Below are positions 56,094 to 64,000 of a stretch of 64,000 nucleotides of DNA, in pieces (positions within the stretch are counted from its first letter, which is position 1; each line of letters begins with the position of its first letter). The notes under the pieces were generated by a model. It was given only the letters and a program-made list of their open reading frames with translations. It had not been told where the DNA came from and searched no databases. The translations under genes were made by a program, and so were the position numbers. Location of the stretch: positions 1-64,000 of the forward strand of contig NZ_CANMZW010000008.1 of NCBI RefSeq assembly GCF_947502445.1, written 5' to 3'. Source of the DNA: an uncultured Brevibacillus sp. (lineage in GTDB: Bacteria > Bacillota > Bacilli > Brevibacillales > Brevibacillaceae).

Positions 56094-58502
56094 TTAGTTG
56101 CGCAAAGGCTTGTTTTTGGTCAGCATATGCTGCATGCGTTGCTGGGTCTTTTGCGTTTTCAGCAGCTCCAGAAACGCTTGCTTTTCGAGTCCTAAAATGT
56201 ATTCCTCGGTCACTTCTGTACCCGCTGGCAGATCGCCGCCAGACATGACATACGCAATCTTGTTTGCAATTAGCTCGTCATGATCAGAGATGTATCCGCT
56301 CTTTTTCATCGCGTACACATTTTGTGACAAATTGGCATAGCCCGTTTCTCCGATGACCTTGATTTTGCGAGGAGCTGGCGGCGTGTAGCCTTCTTTGTCC
56401 ATGGAAAGCACGAGCTGCTTGGCATCATACAACAGATGGTCGGGATTGATGCTGATCCGGTCTGTTGTTCGCAAATAACCGAGATTGATCGCTTCCTGGC
56501 CGCTCGTCGATACCTTTGCCATGGCAATCGTCTCAAACGCCTTGGCAACCAATGGGAACGAATCGACAGGCACACTGCCGGTATCAGGCAGATTCTCCAT
56601 TGCACGGAACAGCATTTCCTTGGTTCCTCCACCGCCTGGCAAAAGTCCTACGCCCACTTCCACCAGTCCGAGATATGTTTCTGCAGAGGCTTGCACGCGA
56701 TCAGCCAAATAGAGGACCTCTACTCCTCCACCGAGCGTCATGCCAAACGGAGCTGCCACGACTGGACGATGCAAGTAGCGCAGCGCTCCTCCTGCTTTGT
56801 GGAAGTTGGTCACCAAAAGGTCGAGCTCCAGCCAGTTCTCGTCCTGGGCTTCCATGAGCGCCATCGCCAAATTCATTCCGACGCAAAAGTTTTTGCCCTG
56901 ATTGCCAATGACCAGGCCGACAAAGTTTTTTTGTACTTCCTCTGCGGCTATATGAGCCATTTGCAACAAATCCATGCCCAGCGCATTATGCGGGGAAGTA
57001 AACTCCAAGCACGCCACACCGTCGCCCAAATCAATCAAGGCGGCACCTGCATTTTTACGAATCAGCTTTCCTTGCTCTTTCAGCGCAGCCAGATTGATCC
57101 GTTCCTTTTTTTCTTCTACGTTTTTATAGATACCGCCAATCGAAAAGACGGCGGTGTGTCCTTCATTTTTGTTATAAAAAGAAGGTTTTCCGCTCGCCAG
57201 CAGCTCTTCCACGAGAGCTGGAATCGTCTCGCCCTCTTCCCGCATACGCGCAACAGATTTTTCTACACCGATGGCATCCCACGTCTCAAAAGGTCCGAGC
57301 TCCCAGCCGAAGCCCCATTTCATCGCCTGATCGACTGCGACCAGATCATCTGCAATTTCGTGGGCTTTGTCTGCCGAATACAGCAGAACCTTTTTCAAGA
57401 CGCTCCAGACAAATTCGCTCCCTTTGTCCTTGCCATACGCGAGAGTCTTGAGCTTTTCTGGCAGTGTCTTGGCTGTTTTGGCTGCATCGAGAGACGCAAA
57501 TTTGGCCTTGATGCTTGGACGGTATTCCAGCGTTTGGGTATCCAGCGCAAAAATTTCTTTGCCTTGGGCAGATTTGATTTGCTTGAAAAAGCCTTGACCT
57601 GCCTTTTGCCCGATCATGCGTTTTTCGACCATTTGCAGTACGAACTCTGGCACTTCAAAGATGGCCTTTTCCTGTGCATCCGTGCTCTTGTTTCGGACGT
57701 TGCCTGCTACGTGTACATAAGTGTCCAGTCCGACTACGTCCAGTGTGCGGAAGGTAGCACTTTTCGGCCGACCAATCACAGGACCGGTCAAGGCATCGAC
57801 CTCATCCACGCCCAAGCCGATGCGCTGCATCTCATGGATGGATACTTGAAGCCCGTATGTACCGATCCGATTGGCAATGAAGTTTGGCGTATCCTTGCAC
57901 AGCACTGTTCCTTTTCCAAGCACATGCTCGCCAAAATCGCTCATAAAGGCAACAATCGCTGGATCTGTATCATGACTTGGAATAATCTCAAGCAGCTTTA
58001 GGTAGCGAGGAGGATTAAAGAAATGGGTGCCAAGGAAGTGCTTGCGGAAATCTTCTGATCTGCCTTCTGCCATTTCATTAATAGAAACACCGGAAGTATT
58101 GGAGGTGACGATCGTCCCTGGCTTGCGATGCGCTTCTACCTGTGCAAACACCTGTTTTTTCACATCGAGATTTTCAACAACAACCTCGATAATCCAGTCC
58201 ACATCGGATAAAAGAGAAAGATGGTCGTCAAAATTGCCCACTGTGATCAGATCGATGCTCTTTTTATCGTAGAGTGGGGCTGGCTTTTCTTTTAACAGTC
58301 GATCCTTGCCCGATTGCGCGATACGATTTCTGACAATGGAATCTGTCAGTGTCAGTCCTTTTTTGCTCTCGTCCTCGGTTAATTCACGTGGCACAATATC
58401 CAGCAATAAGGTAGGAATCCCCACGTTTGCCAAGTGTGCTGCGATCCCGGCTCCCATCACGCCAGAACCTAGAACGGCTGCCTTGCGAATTTTACGCTCC
58501 AT
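56094..58502 (-). CDS. fadN: 3-Hydroxyacyl-CoA dehydrogenase / enoyl-CoA hydratase FadN
   Basis: Two-function beta-oxidation enzyme of 802 residues. The order is dehydrogenase first: NAD-binding GSGVMGAGIAAHLA at about 11-24 and HFFNPPRYLKLLEI. The hydratase/isomerase-like part then covers about 500-690 (FAMTLGGGVE-type oxyanion region reads FGMTLGGGVEVLYLADR). The order is the reverse of E. coli FadB and typical of Bacillus FadN. First gene of the operon, behind a FadR-type box. Confidence 0.94.
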   Translation of the reverse strand: MERKIRKAAVLGSGVMGAGIAAHLANVGIPTLLLDIVPRELTEDESKKGLTLTDSIVRNRIAQSGKDRLLKEKPAPLYDKKSIDLITVGNFDDHLSLLSDVDWIIEVVVENLDVKKQVFAQVEAHRKPGTIVTSNTSGVSINEMAEGRSEDFRKHFLGTHFFNPPRYLKLLEIIPSHDTDPAIVAFMSDFGEHVLGKGTVLCKDTPNFIANRIGTYGLQVSIHEMQRIGLGVDEVDALTGPVIGRPKSATFRTLDVVGLDTYVHVAGNVRNKSTDAQEKAIFEVPEFVLQMVEKRMIGQKAGQGFFKQIKSAQGKEIFALDTQTLEYRPSIKAKFASLDAAKTAKTLPEKLKTLAYGKDKGSEFVWSVLKKVLLYSADKAHEIADDLVAVDQAMKWGFGWELGPFETWDAIGVEKSVARMREEGETIPALVEELLASGKPSFYNKNEGHTAVFSIGGIYKNVEEKKERINLAALKEQGKLIRKNAGAALIDLGDGVACLEFTSPHNALGMDLLQMAHIAAEEVQKNFVGLVIGNQGKNFCVGMNLAMALMEAQDENWLELDLLVTNFHKAGGALRYLHRPVVAAPFGMTLGGGVEVLYLADRVQASAETYLGLVEVGVGLLPGGGGTKEMLFRAMENLPDTGSVPVDSFPLVAKAFETIAMAKVSTSGQEAINLGYLRTTDRISINPDHLLYDAKQLVLSMDKEGYTPPAPRKIKVIGETGYANLSQNVYAMKKSGYISDHDELIANKIAYVMSGGDLPAGTEVTEEYILGLEKQAFLELLKTQKTQQRMQHMLTKNKPLRN

Positions 58503-58665
58503 CTACATATCCTCCTTACAATTAGAAAGCCTGGCTTTGCCAAGCCTTTTGGTGACGTCCTGGGTGCACTTGCTGATTTTTGCCCAATATTCAGACTAGT
58601 GGAGTATTCCTATAACTTCTACTCTTCCATGGATATTCCTGTAAAACATCGCTCATGCATTTCGT

Positions 58666-58683
58666 TGAATGAATACTCATTCA
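58666..58683. promoter_or_regulatory. FadR-type operator upstream of fadN
   Basis: TGAATGAATACTCATTCA equals the B. subtilis FadR consensus (TGAATGAwTAnTCATTCA) at every position. It lies 164 bp upstream of the fadN ATG. FadR is a TetR-family repressor released by long-chain acyl-CoA; its gene is not in the window. Confidence 0.85.
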
Positions 58684-58752
58684 TTATCGAATCTAAAAAA
58701 TCACATCCCGGATAAATGGCTGCTAACTGCGCCAACGAGATGCCTGTCTTGC

Positions 58753-58774
58753 AAACTGAATCATCGTTCAGTTT
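58753..58774. promoter_or_regulatory. Second palindrome upstream of fadN
   Basis: AAACTGAA-tcatcg-TTCAGTTT is an 8-bp perfect inverted repeat with a 6-bp centre, 70 bp beyond the FadR box. It could be a second operator of the same or another TetR-type regulator. Nothing else is seen in the 58503-58840 gap. Confidence 0.35.
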
Positions 58775-58840
58775 TAATTGTAAACGAATATTCTGTCAGT
58801 TGCAATCGCCACTTATTCCATTCTTTGCGCTTTTTCTAGA

Positions 58841-58870
58841 AAAAGAAAAAGCATCTGTTGTCCAGATGCC
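58841..58870 (-). terminator. Terminator after the SLH-domain gene
   Basis: GCATCTG/CAGATGC with a T-rich tail on the minus strand, 17 bp beyond the stop. Confidence 0.7.
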
Positions 58871-58886
58871 TATTCTTTGCTTCGTG

Positions 58887-60002
58887 TTATTTTTCAGTGT
58901 AAATGATCTTCATAATTTTTTGACCATAGGCATTGGAACCATCCGGCTCGAACACGTACTCCAGCTGGTATTTGCCGTTTTTGGAATCCTGATATTGCCC
59001 CGTTACCCATAGCATTAGCTTGTTGTTCTCATCTATTTTTACTGTCACGTTTCCATGATCCGTAAACGCAGGTCGATGCGGCAATCCATTCAAGGTTTTG
59101 AGCGCAGCTGGTGTAAACAAAGTAGACAGCTTTGCTTGGTTGTTGGCTTCGTACGCCATGCTTGCTGCTCTTAAATACACCTTTGCAATCCTTTGTTTAT
59201 GTGTAGCTATTCCTTTGAATTGACCCGAGGCGTCCTTCACGAAATAGTCATACAGCCTTTTCATTACCACGGCGAATTCTGCCCGGGTCATCACTTTTTG
59301 CGGCTCAAAGTTCTTTTCGGAAAGAAAGAAATTGAATTCGCGAATAGCAAGTGGGTATGGTGAGTATGTATCGCGGTAAAAGCTATCCTGCTTCCATTCG
59401 TAAAAGCTGGTGAAGTATCCCGGTGCATCCTGTGGCTTGATATTCGCCGTTCTGAATTTTTGCGGCATCATCAAATGGAACAAAAGCAAGCTGGCTTCTT
59501 CCCTGGACAGCTGGTGCTGCAAGGCTTGACTGGACATCCACCAATCATAGTTTTCCTTCTCCTGCTTCTTCATCAGCTGATAGTTGTCAGCTAGATAGAG
59601 ATAGTACAGCATCCGATCTCCCGGATCAAACTTGTTTACGACTCCCGTCTCGATTTGCAGCATGGTGCGCATGTTAGTCAACAGCTGCTCTGCTTCCTGG
59701 CGCAGTACGTATCGGGAATCCAGATTGCTTTTTCGTTCTGTGCGATCCACTCGTCCATAAACTGCTTCAAAGACGCGATTCATGAGAGCCAAAGCTTCTC
59801 CCCGAGCTACCGGATTGTTCGGATGAAAGGGTATGTAGCCATTCCCCTTCAAAATGCCTAGTTCAGCCAATTCGTTAATTTGCTGTTCTGCCCAGTGTCC
59901 CCTAGTGTCAGTGAACATAACAGCTGCACTCGCATTGCCTGTAAAAGCGCTCTGTACAAGCAGCAGAGCCATGAGAAAACAAACGACGAAACGCTTCATC
60001 AT
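58887..60002 (-). CDS. Secreted SLH-domain surface protein
   Basis: A 371-residue protein with a signal peptide at 1-27 (ending NASAA). The first S-layer homology motif is clear at about 29-80: FTDTRGHWAEQQINELAELG and GYIPFHPNNPVARGEALAL. A second SLH-like stretch with MTRAEFAVVMKRLYDYF lies at about 235-255. The C-terminal 100 residues form an unrecognised beta-rich part. SLH motifs bind pyruvylated cell-wall polymers, so attachment to the wall is expected. Confidence 0.8.
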   Translation of the reverse strand: MMKRFVVCFLMALLLVQSAFTGNASAAVMFTDTRGHWAEQQINELAELGILKGNGYIPFHPNNPVARGEALALMNRVFEAVYGRVDRTERKSNLDSRYVLRQEAEQLLTNMRTMLQIETGVVNKFDPGDRMLYYLYLADNYQLMKKQEKENYDWWMSSQALQHQLSREEASLLLFHLMMPQKFRTANIKPQDAPGYFTSFYEWKQDSFYRDTYSPYPLAIREFNFFLSEKNFEPQKVMTRAEFAVVMKRLYDYFVKDASGQFKGIATHKQRIAKVYLRAASMAYEANNQAKLSTLFTPAALKTLNGLPHRPAFTDHGNVTVKIDENNKLMLWVTGQYQDSKNGKYQLEYVFEPDGSNAYGQKIMKIIYTEK

Positions 60003-60210
60003 GACTGTTTTTACTCCCTTCTTTCTATCTATTTCGCCACACCATCCCCAATCTATTCGGTTTCTTTCACCGAATACGAGTATATGACACTAATTCCCTA
60101 GAAGATAGACCGTGAAATGGATGGCTCTACGCTGGGCTTCCTGCTTGAGACCTAGCTACCTCTTGTATCGGGAATCAGCTCGCTTTTGTTTATACTTTTT
60201 GCCGGAATAG

Positions 60211-60246
60211 AAAAAAGCCGCCCTCATCAACGAGAGCAGCTTGTTT
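60211..60246 (-). terminator. Terminator after the ABC permease gene
   Basis: Imperfect hairpin (GC, CTC/GAG, AAGC/GCTT pairs) with a run of six T on the minus strand. Confidence 0.6.
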
Positions 60247-60258
60247 TTCATGCCAAAA

Positions 60259-61926
60259 TCAGGCTTCGATCTTCTCCATCCACACTGGTCCCTTGGTCAC
60301 AAGTATGCGATATAAAATCAGATCCAGAATCGCAAATAGCGCAAAGAGTCCTACTGCCACAACTGTCATGGAAGCACCCATGACAAATGCACCAGCAATC
60401 GCAAGCCCTCCTGCAAGAGCACTTGCCAGCAGCGTAAACAGCGGATTGAGGTTTTGCTTTACAGCTTCCTGCTCTGAGCTCCAGCTCAGCTTTGGCAGGT
60501 GCAAATCAACCATGATCCCAAACAGATTGATAAATATAATGCCAGGAATCCCGATGAGTAGGCAGTAGACCACAAAGACAGGCGAGAGCTGTAGCAGCCA
60601 GCCTCCCTCTGCAAGCAAAAGCAGCATGCTCACGACACTTAAGATAATCCCAGGCATGAGTTTGGCAATCAGGATTTTTGCATAAGGAATAGGCAGACTC
60701 TTGTTTAAGAAAAAGCCTTGGCCATCTCGCGTAATTGCGGTAACAGAGGTACTGTTGGCACCCGCCACCGCCAGAAATGCAGCAAAAGCAACGGCTAGCG
60801 AGATGCCTCCCGCTTCGTCACCTTGCAGCCTGGCACTCAAGGAAGCAAGCATCTCACCGCTATCCTGACGACTCAAGATCGGGATCAAGGCAATTACCGG
60901 CAAGAGTACACTGGACAGCGTGCAGTTCATCAAGTAGGCAGGTGTACGCCAAAGAATTCTCCATTCTTTTAGTCCATAGGCCATGAGCGCTGAACGAGGG
61001 CGTACGAGCTTTTGAAAAGCGGATTCATCGACTTTTTTCCGTTTGGCCATCGCTTCACTGATTCCCATAACCCCGCGAAAATAGAGACGATTACCCGCGA
61101 AGAAAAACACAACCACACTAACAGCAGCGACGAGCAGAAAGGAAGCCAAATAGCCGAGCCCGCTCCAGCTGTCACTGCCAATCAGAGCCAAAGCAGCCAG
61201 CTTGCTCGCTGGAAATAACTGCGTGACCAGATTGAGCAGGACATTATCTCCATTTACGATCATTTGCTGCATTTGCTCGATGTTGTCCATCCTGCCACTC
61301 GTTTGTCGCTGAATGACTGCCTGAAAGCCTACCGCTGCCACAATCGCCAGAAGTCCTCCGATCAACCGGAAGCGGTCCTTGCTTTTTCCAACACTGGTAA
61401 AACGCATGAACAGCATGACGACCAAAGCAGAAAGCACGAGCGGAAAGATCGGTACTACCAAATAAACGAGCAGGGCAAAGAGATAGTACAGGACTCCGCC
61501 CCCACTCTTGACCCCATATGTGACAAGCAATGGTGCAAAAAGCAAAAACGACGTCAAATATTCATAGAAAAGAGCGACGAGAAACTTGGCTCCGAGAATT
61601 TGCCACGGGGCGAGCGGCAAAGGGAGCATATGCTCGACATCCTGCGAATAATAAAAGACCGAAAGCACATACACAATCCCGAGCACAAAAATGGCGAGGG
61701 AGACAAGCGCCACTCCGAGGCCGAGAAGTGCGCCTTCCTGACCAATCAATGCCAGCCCGTCATACAGACCTGCCATAAACATGACTCCTACCAGCATCAG
61801 TGGCAATACGCCGATTCCTATCGCCAGCAGGAGGAGGGCGCTTTTCCATCCACTTCCCTTTTTGTTTCCCCACGCTGAACCGGCATTTTTCATCATGATT
61901 TTGGAGAGAAGGAAAATTTTACTCAT
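60259..61926 (-). CDS. ABC-2 type transporter permease
   Basis: A 555-residue membrane protein with about 12-14 hydrophobic segments in two halves, soluble loop around 280-310 (MAKRKKVDESAFQKL). The segment DVEHMLPLPLAPWQILGAKF is typical of large ABC-2 exporters related to B. subtilis YthQ. Substrate unknown. Its ATG overlaps the end of the ATPase gene by 8 bp, so the two form one transporter. Confidence 0.78.
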   Translation of the reverse strand: MSKIFLLSKIMMKNAGSAWGNKKGSGWKSALLLLAIGIGVLPLMLVGVMFMAGLYDGLALIGQEGALLGLGVALVSLAIFVLGIVYVLSVFYYSQDVEHMLPLPLAPWQILGAKFLVALFYEYLTSFLLFAPLLVTYGVKSGGGVLYYLFALLVYLVVPIFPLVLSALVVMLFMRFTSVGKSKDRFRLIGGLLAIVAAVGFQAVIQRQTSGRMDNIEQMQQMIVNGDNVLLNLVTQLFPASKLAALALIGSDSWSGLGYLASFLLVAAVSVVVFFFAGNRLYFRGVMGISEAMAKRKKVDESAFQKLVRPRSALMAYGLKEWRILWRTPAYLMNCTLSSVLLPVIALIPILSRQDSGEMLASLSARLQGDEAGGISLAVAFAAFLAVAGANSTSVTAITRDGQGFFLNKSLPIPYAKILIAKLMPGIILSVVSMLLLLAEGGWLLQLSPVFVVYCLLIGIPGIIFINLFGIMVDLHLPKLSWSSEQEAVKQNLNPLFTLLASALAGGLAIAGAFVMGASMTVVAVGLFALFAILDLILYRILVTKGPVWMEKIEA

Positions 61927-62644
61927 GCTTTGTCAACTCCAGGAACAAGCTTTCCAACGAATTATTCGATTGAAAATGCTGCTGCATTTCTGCAAAAGTG
62001 CCGCAAAACAAGATTTGACCCTTATTGATGATTGCCACCCGATCACACAGCTTTTCTGCTACCTCCAGGACATGCGTTGAAAAAAACACCGTACGCCCGC
62101 TATCCGCATGCTCACGCATCATTTCCTTTAGCGTATACGAAGATTTCGGGTCCAGTCCGGTGAGCGGCTCATCCAAAATCCAAACCTCCGGATGGTGCAC
62201 CAATACGCCCATAATCATGATCTTTTGGCGCATACCGTGCGAGTAGCTTTGGATCGTGTCTCCAAGGGCATTCGTCATATCAAAACGCTGTGCCAGCTGC
62301 AGGATTCGTTCATTTCGAACCTTTTGCGGCACCTCGTAAATATCTGCCATGAAGCTGACATACTCCAGGCCCTTTAGTCGCAGGAACATATCAGGACTAT
62401 CAGGCACATAGCCAAATTGACGCTTCGCCGCAAGTGTTTCTGTGGCGATATCTTTGCCATTGATTTTGATCTGTCCCGCATTCGGGCGAATAATGCCAGT
62501 AATCATTTTGATTGTAGTCGTCTTTCCTGCACCATTCGGACCGAGAAAGCCAAAAATCTCGCCCTTTGGAATCGTAAGACTCACGTTATCGACGGCTTTG
62601 ATCGTGTTGTTGTAGCTTTTGGTCACACCAGTAAGTTCTATCAT
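61919..62644 (-). CDS. ABC transporter ATP-binding protein
   Basis: A 241-residue ATPase that energises the permease encoded just downstream. Walker A is GPNGAGKTT, the Q-loop region is FGYVPDSPDMFLRL, the signature is YSHGMRQKI (SHGM in place of SGGQ, common in this subfamily) and Walker B is VWILDEPLTGLD with STHVLEVAE as the switch. AGGAGG lies before the ATG. Confidence 0.9.
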   Translation of the reverse strand: MIELTGVTKSYNNTIKAVDNVSLTIPKGEIFGFLGPNGAGKTTTIKMITGIIRPNAGQIKINGKDIATETLAAKRQFGYVPDSPDMFLRLKGLEYVSFMADIYEVPQKVRNERILQLAQRFDMTNALGDTIQSYSHGMRQKIMIMGVLVHHPEVWILDEPLTGLDPKSSYTLKEMMREHADSGRTVFFSTHVLEVAEKLCDRVAIINKGQILFCGTFAEMQQHFQSNNSLESLFLELTKHE

Positions 62645-62740
62645 CCCTGCCCCTCCTGTTGCCTATTTTCCAGCCAATCCCATACACTTTTAATACGTGC
62701 TGCTCCCGCAAAAAGTTGCGTCTGACCCAAAAAGAAAGAA

Positions 62741-62768
62741 AAAAGCCGCTGGAAATCAACGGCTTTTT
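62741..62768. terminator. Terminator between the 138-aa protein gene and the ABC operon
   Basis: AAAAGCCG pairs with CGGCTTTTT; T runs on both strands. It lies 12 bp beyond the stop at 62780 on the minus strand. Confidence 0.7.
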
Positions 62769-62779
62769 GGCGTGTTGTA

Positions 62780-63196
62780 TTAATTTTGTGGGACGTAGCT
62801 ACCATCGCGCAGCATAGTCAGCTCGCCCATGATAAATGCCATATCTTCAGACTCTTCCATTTTACCTGATTCTTCCAGAGCCTCAAGACGACGCAAAAGA
62901 ATGTTGGCAAAATCCTCAATGTGTACGGGACGGCCTTCCAGATCAGCGTCATCCAGTACGTCATAACCGGTCAAGGCTTCTAAATGGGTCACGATACGGA
63001 AACCGCCGATCTCGCCCAAAAATTCTTGCTGATTCACTTTTGATTTTTCCAACTTTTGCAGCATGGACAGAACATCATTCGCTACCACACTTGGAAAAGC
63101 TACTTGATAAAAGTTACGGTTTTTTGCTTCTACTGTCTTAATAATCAACACATCGATGCCGTCTAGCTTTTTCGCTTTTTTTCCAAATCCAAACAT
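62780..63196 (-). CDS. Hypothetical conserved protein (138 aa)
   Basis: A soluble acidic protein. It begins MFGFGKKAKKLDGIDVLIIK with a basic N-terminus, then alternating strands and helices. No family is recognised. It is monocistronic with its own terminator. Codon use is like the host genes around it. Confidence 0.6.
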   Translation of the reverse strand: MFGFGKKAKKLDGIDVLIIKTVEAKNRNFYQVAFPSVVANDVLSMLQKLEKSKVNQQEFLGEIGGFRIVTHLEALTGYDVLDDADLEGRPVHIEDFANILLRRLEALEESGKMEESEDMAFIMGELTMLRDGSYVPQN

Positions 63197-63397
63197 TTAT
63201 TTTTCCACCTCAATTGTTCGATCTGCATAACTCTCTCCATGATAGACATAATTGAGAACCGACACAACCCCCATCCTGTTTCCTTTTTGCTAGAATCGGT
63301 GGCCAGATTGCGACAGGGAAATATTTACATGGCTATTTGTCCCCTCGCCCACACACGCTAACGAGAAACGGCTGTGTCCAAAAGAGGCGGTGCAAAC

Positions 63398-64000
63398 ATG
63401 TTCAAATGGAAAAAGTGGATATTCCTTCTAACCCTAGCTTTGCTCGTGACGGGTTGTAATTCGCCCTCGAACGAGGAGAAAGCTAAGGAAAAAGAAAAGG
63501 CAAAAGCGCAGAGCAAGCCTCCAAAGCAAACTGCCCTGCAGAAGCTTGGAGATAACAAAATGGAGGTCGTGCTGTTTTTAAATCGTGCCGAGCATGTGCT
63601 GGAGGAAGTGTATTATTCCGCACTGGAAAATGCCAAAGGAAAAACCGTTCATGAGGATAGTCTGACCTATCGCGAATTACCCAAACGATTTGACAGCAAG
63701 GATAAAATCGTTGGCTACTTCTCCCGCTTCTGGAGCAAACCGCTTGCCGAAGCCTTATACGACAATATGTCTACCAAGCTGGTAAAAGATAACGTATATG
63801 TTTCACTGCCAAATATGGACTATCCCGCCATGATTTCGGTCCGAAACACAAATGTGCAAAAGCAAAATGGCGATTTAAACGTGACCGTAGAAAATGCAGC
63901 TGATGCTTCCGTAGTCGCAGACCGTACGATTCGCTACCACCTCGTGCGCGATAAAAAAACGAAACGCTATGAGATTAAATCGCGGAATGGGACATACGGC
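63398..64000 (+). CDS. Lipoprotein resembling the DL-endopeptidase inhibitor IseA (partial)
   Basis: Starts MFKWKKWIFLLTLALLVTGC at 63398 with GAGGCGG upstream; LVTGC is a lipobox, so the Cys at residue 20 would be lipidated. A Lys-rich linker follows, then a domain with TYRELPKRFDSKDKIVGYFS and ISVRNTNVQK that resembles the Endopep_inhib fold of IseA (YoeB), which blocks cell-wall DL-endopeptidases. The frame is open to the window edge at 201 residues, so the end is not seen. The family match is by eye. Confidence 0.65.
   Translation, partial: MFKWKKWIFLLTLALLVTGCNSPSNEEKAKEKEKAKAQSKPPKQTALQKLGDNKMEVVLFLNRAEHVLEEVYYSALENAKGKTVHEDSLTYRELPKRFDSKDKIVGYFSRFWSKPLAEALYDNMSTKLVKDNVYVSLPNMDYPAMISVRNTNVQKQNGDLNVTVENAADASVVADRTIRYHLVRDKKTKRYEIKSRNGTYG

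Noticed and set aside
63358..63558. A 66-codon minus-strand frame near the right edge
   Set aside because: It is opposite the lipoprotein gene, which has a ribosome-binding site, lipobox and a long open frame.

Overview
The window is chromosomal DNA of a spore-forming member of the Bacillota, most likely Brevibacillus (family Paenibacillaceae). The supporting evidence is the gene order sufC-D-S-U-B, a divergent pair of methionine-salvage operons each behind a SAM-I (S-box) riboswitch, fadN-fadA-fadE behind an exact FadR-type operator, a BmrC/BmrD-type drug exporter, a sigma-D type promoter in front of a chemoreceptor, and a GerA-type germination operon. The genus is an inference from this combination; no rRNA or other marker gene is present.

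Region 1 (1-9540) is a decayed, AT-richer prophage or integrative element. From right to left it has a tyrosine integrase gene broken by a 19-bp tandem duplication, a roughly 350-bp hairpin-rich non-coding stretch, the relic of a second repressor, a CI-like repressor facing a Cro-like gene across a three-operator switch, early genes, a frameshifted replication gene, two tandem ArpU-type regulators, a few small genes and a ClpP-like prohead protease. No terminase, complete portal, capsid, tail or lysis genes are seen. The integrase stop codon lies 8 bp from the end of sufB, so the element probably entered at the 3' end of sufB.

Region 2 (9547-30740) is core chromosome: the SUF iron-sulfur cluster operon, a secreted protein, PEP carboxykinase, an M20 amidohydrolase with an acetyltransferase, a VOC-family protein, a chemoreceptor, GcvH, two thiol-redox proteins, an aminotransferase with an ArsC-like protein, DUF2797, a polysaccharide deacetylase and a cupin. 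A dispersed repeat forms an inverted pair near 20.2 kb and recurs near 31.6 kb.

Region 3 (30739-42781) carries transport and envelope functions: an orphan amino-acid-type ABC ATPase, a P1B metal ATPase with a Cys-rich tail, SppA with an RDD membrane protein, a CAP-domain protein, an MFS transporter, and the heterodimeric exporter BmrC/BmrD behind a promoter-plus-terminator arrangement that looks like an attenuator.

Region 4 (42926-50819) is the methionine salvage locus. mtnK-mtnA (minus) and mtnW-X-B-D (plus) recycle 5-methylthioribose to the 2-keto acid precursor of methionine. Between the two arms sits an ECF sigma factor with its membrane anti-sigma factor, behind a promoter that the sigma itself probably reads.

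Region 5 (50880-64000) holds a GerA-type germination operon scarred by several internal deletions, the fadN-A-E beta-oxidation operon, an SLH-domain secreted protein, an ABC-2 type transporter pair, a small conserved protein, and the start of a lipoprotein resembling the IseA peptidoglycan-hydrolase inhibitor that runs off the right edge.
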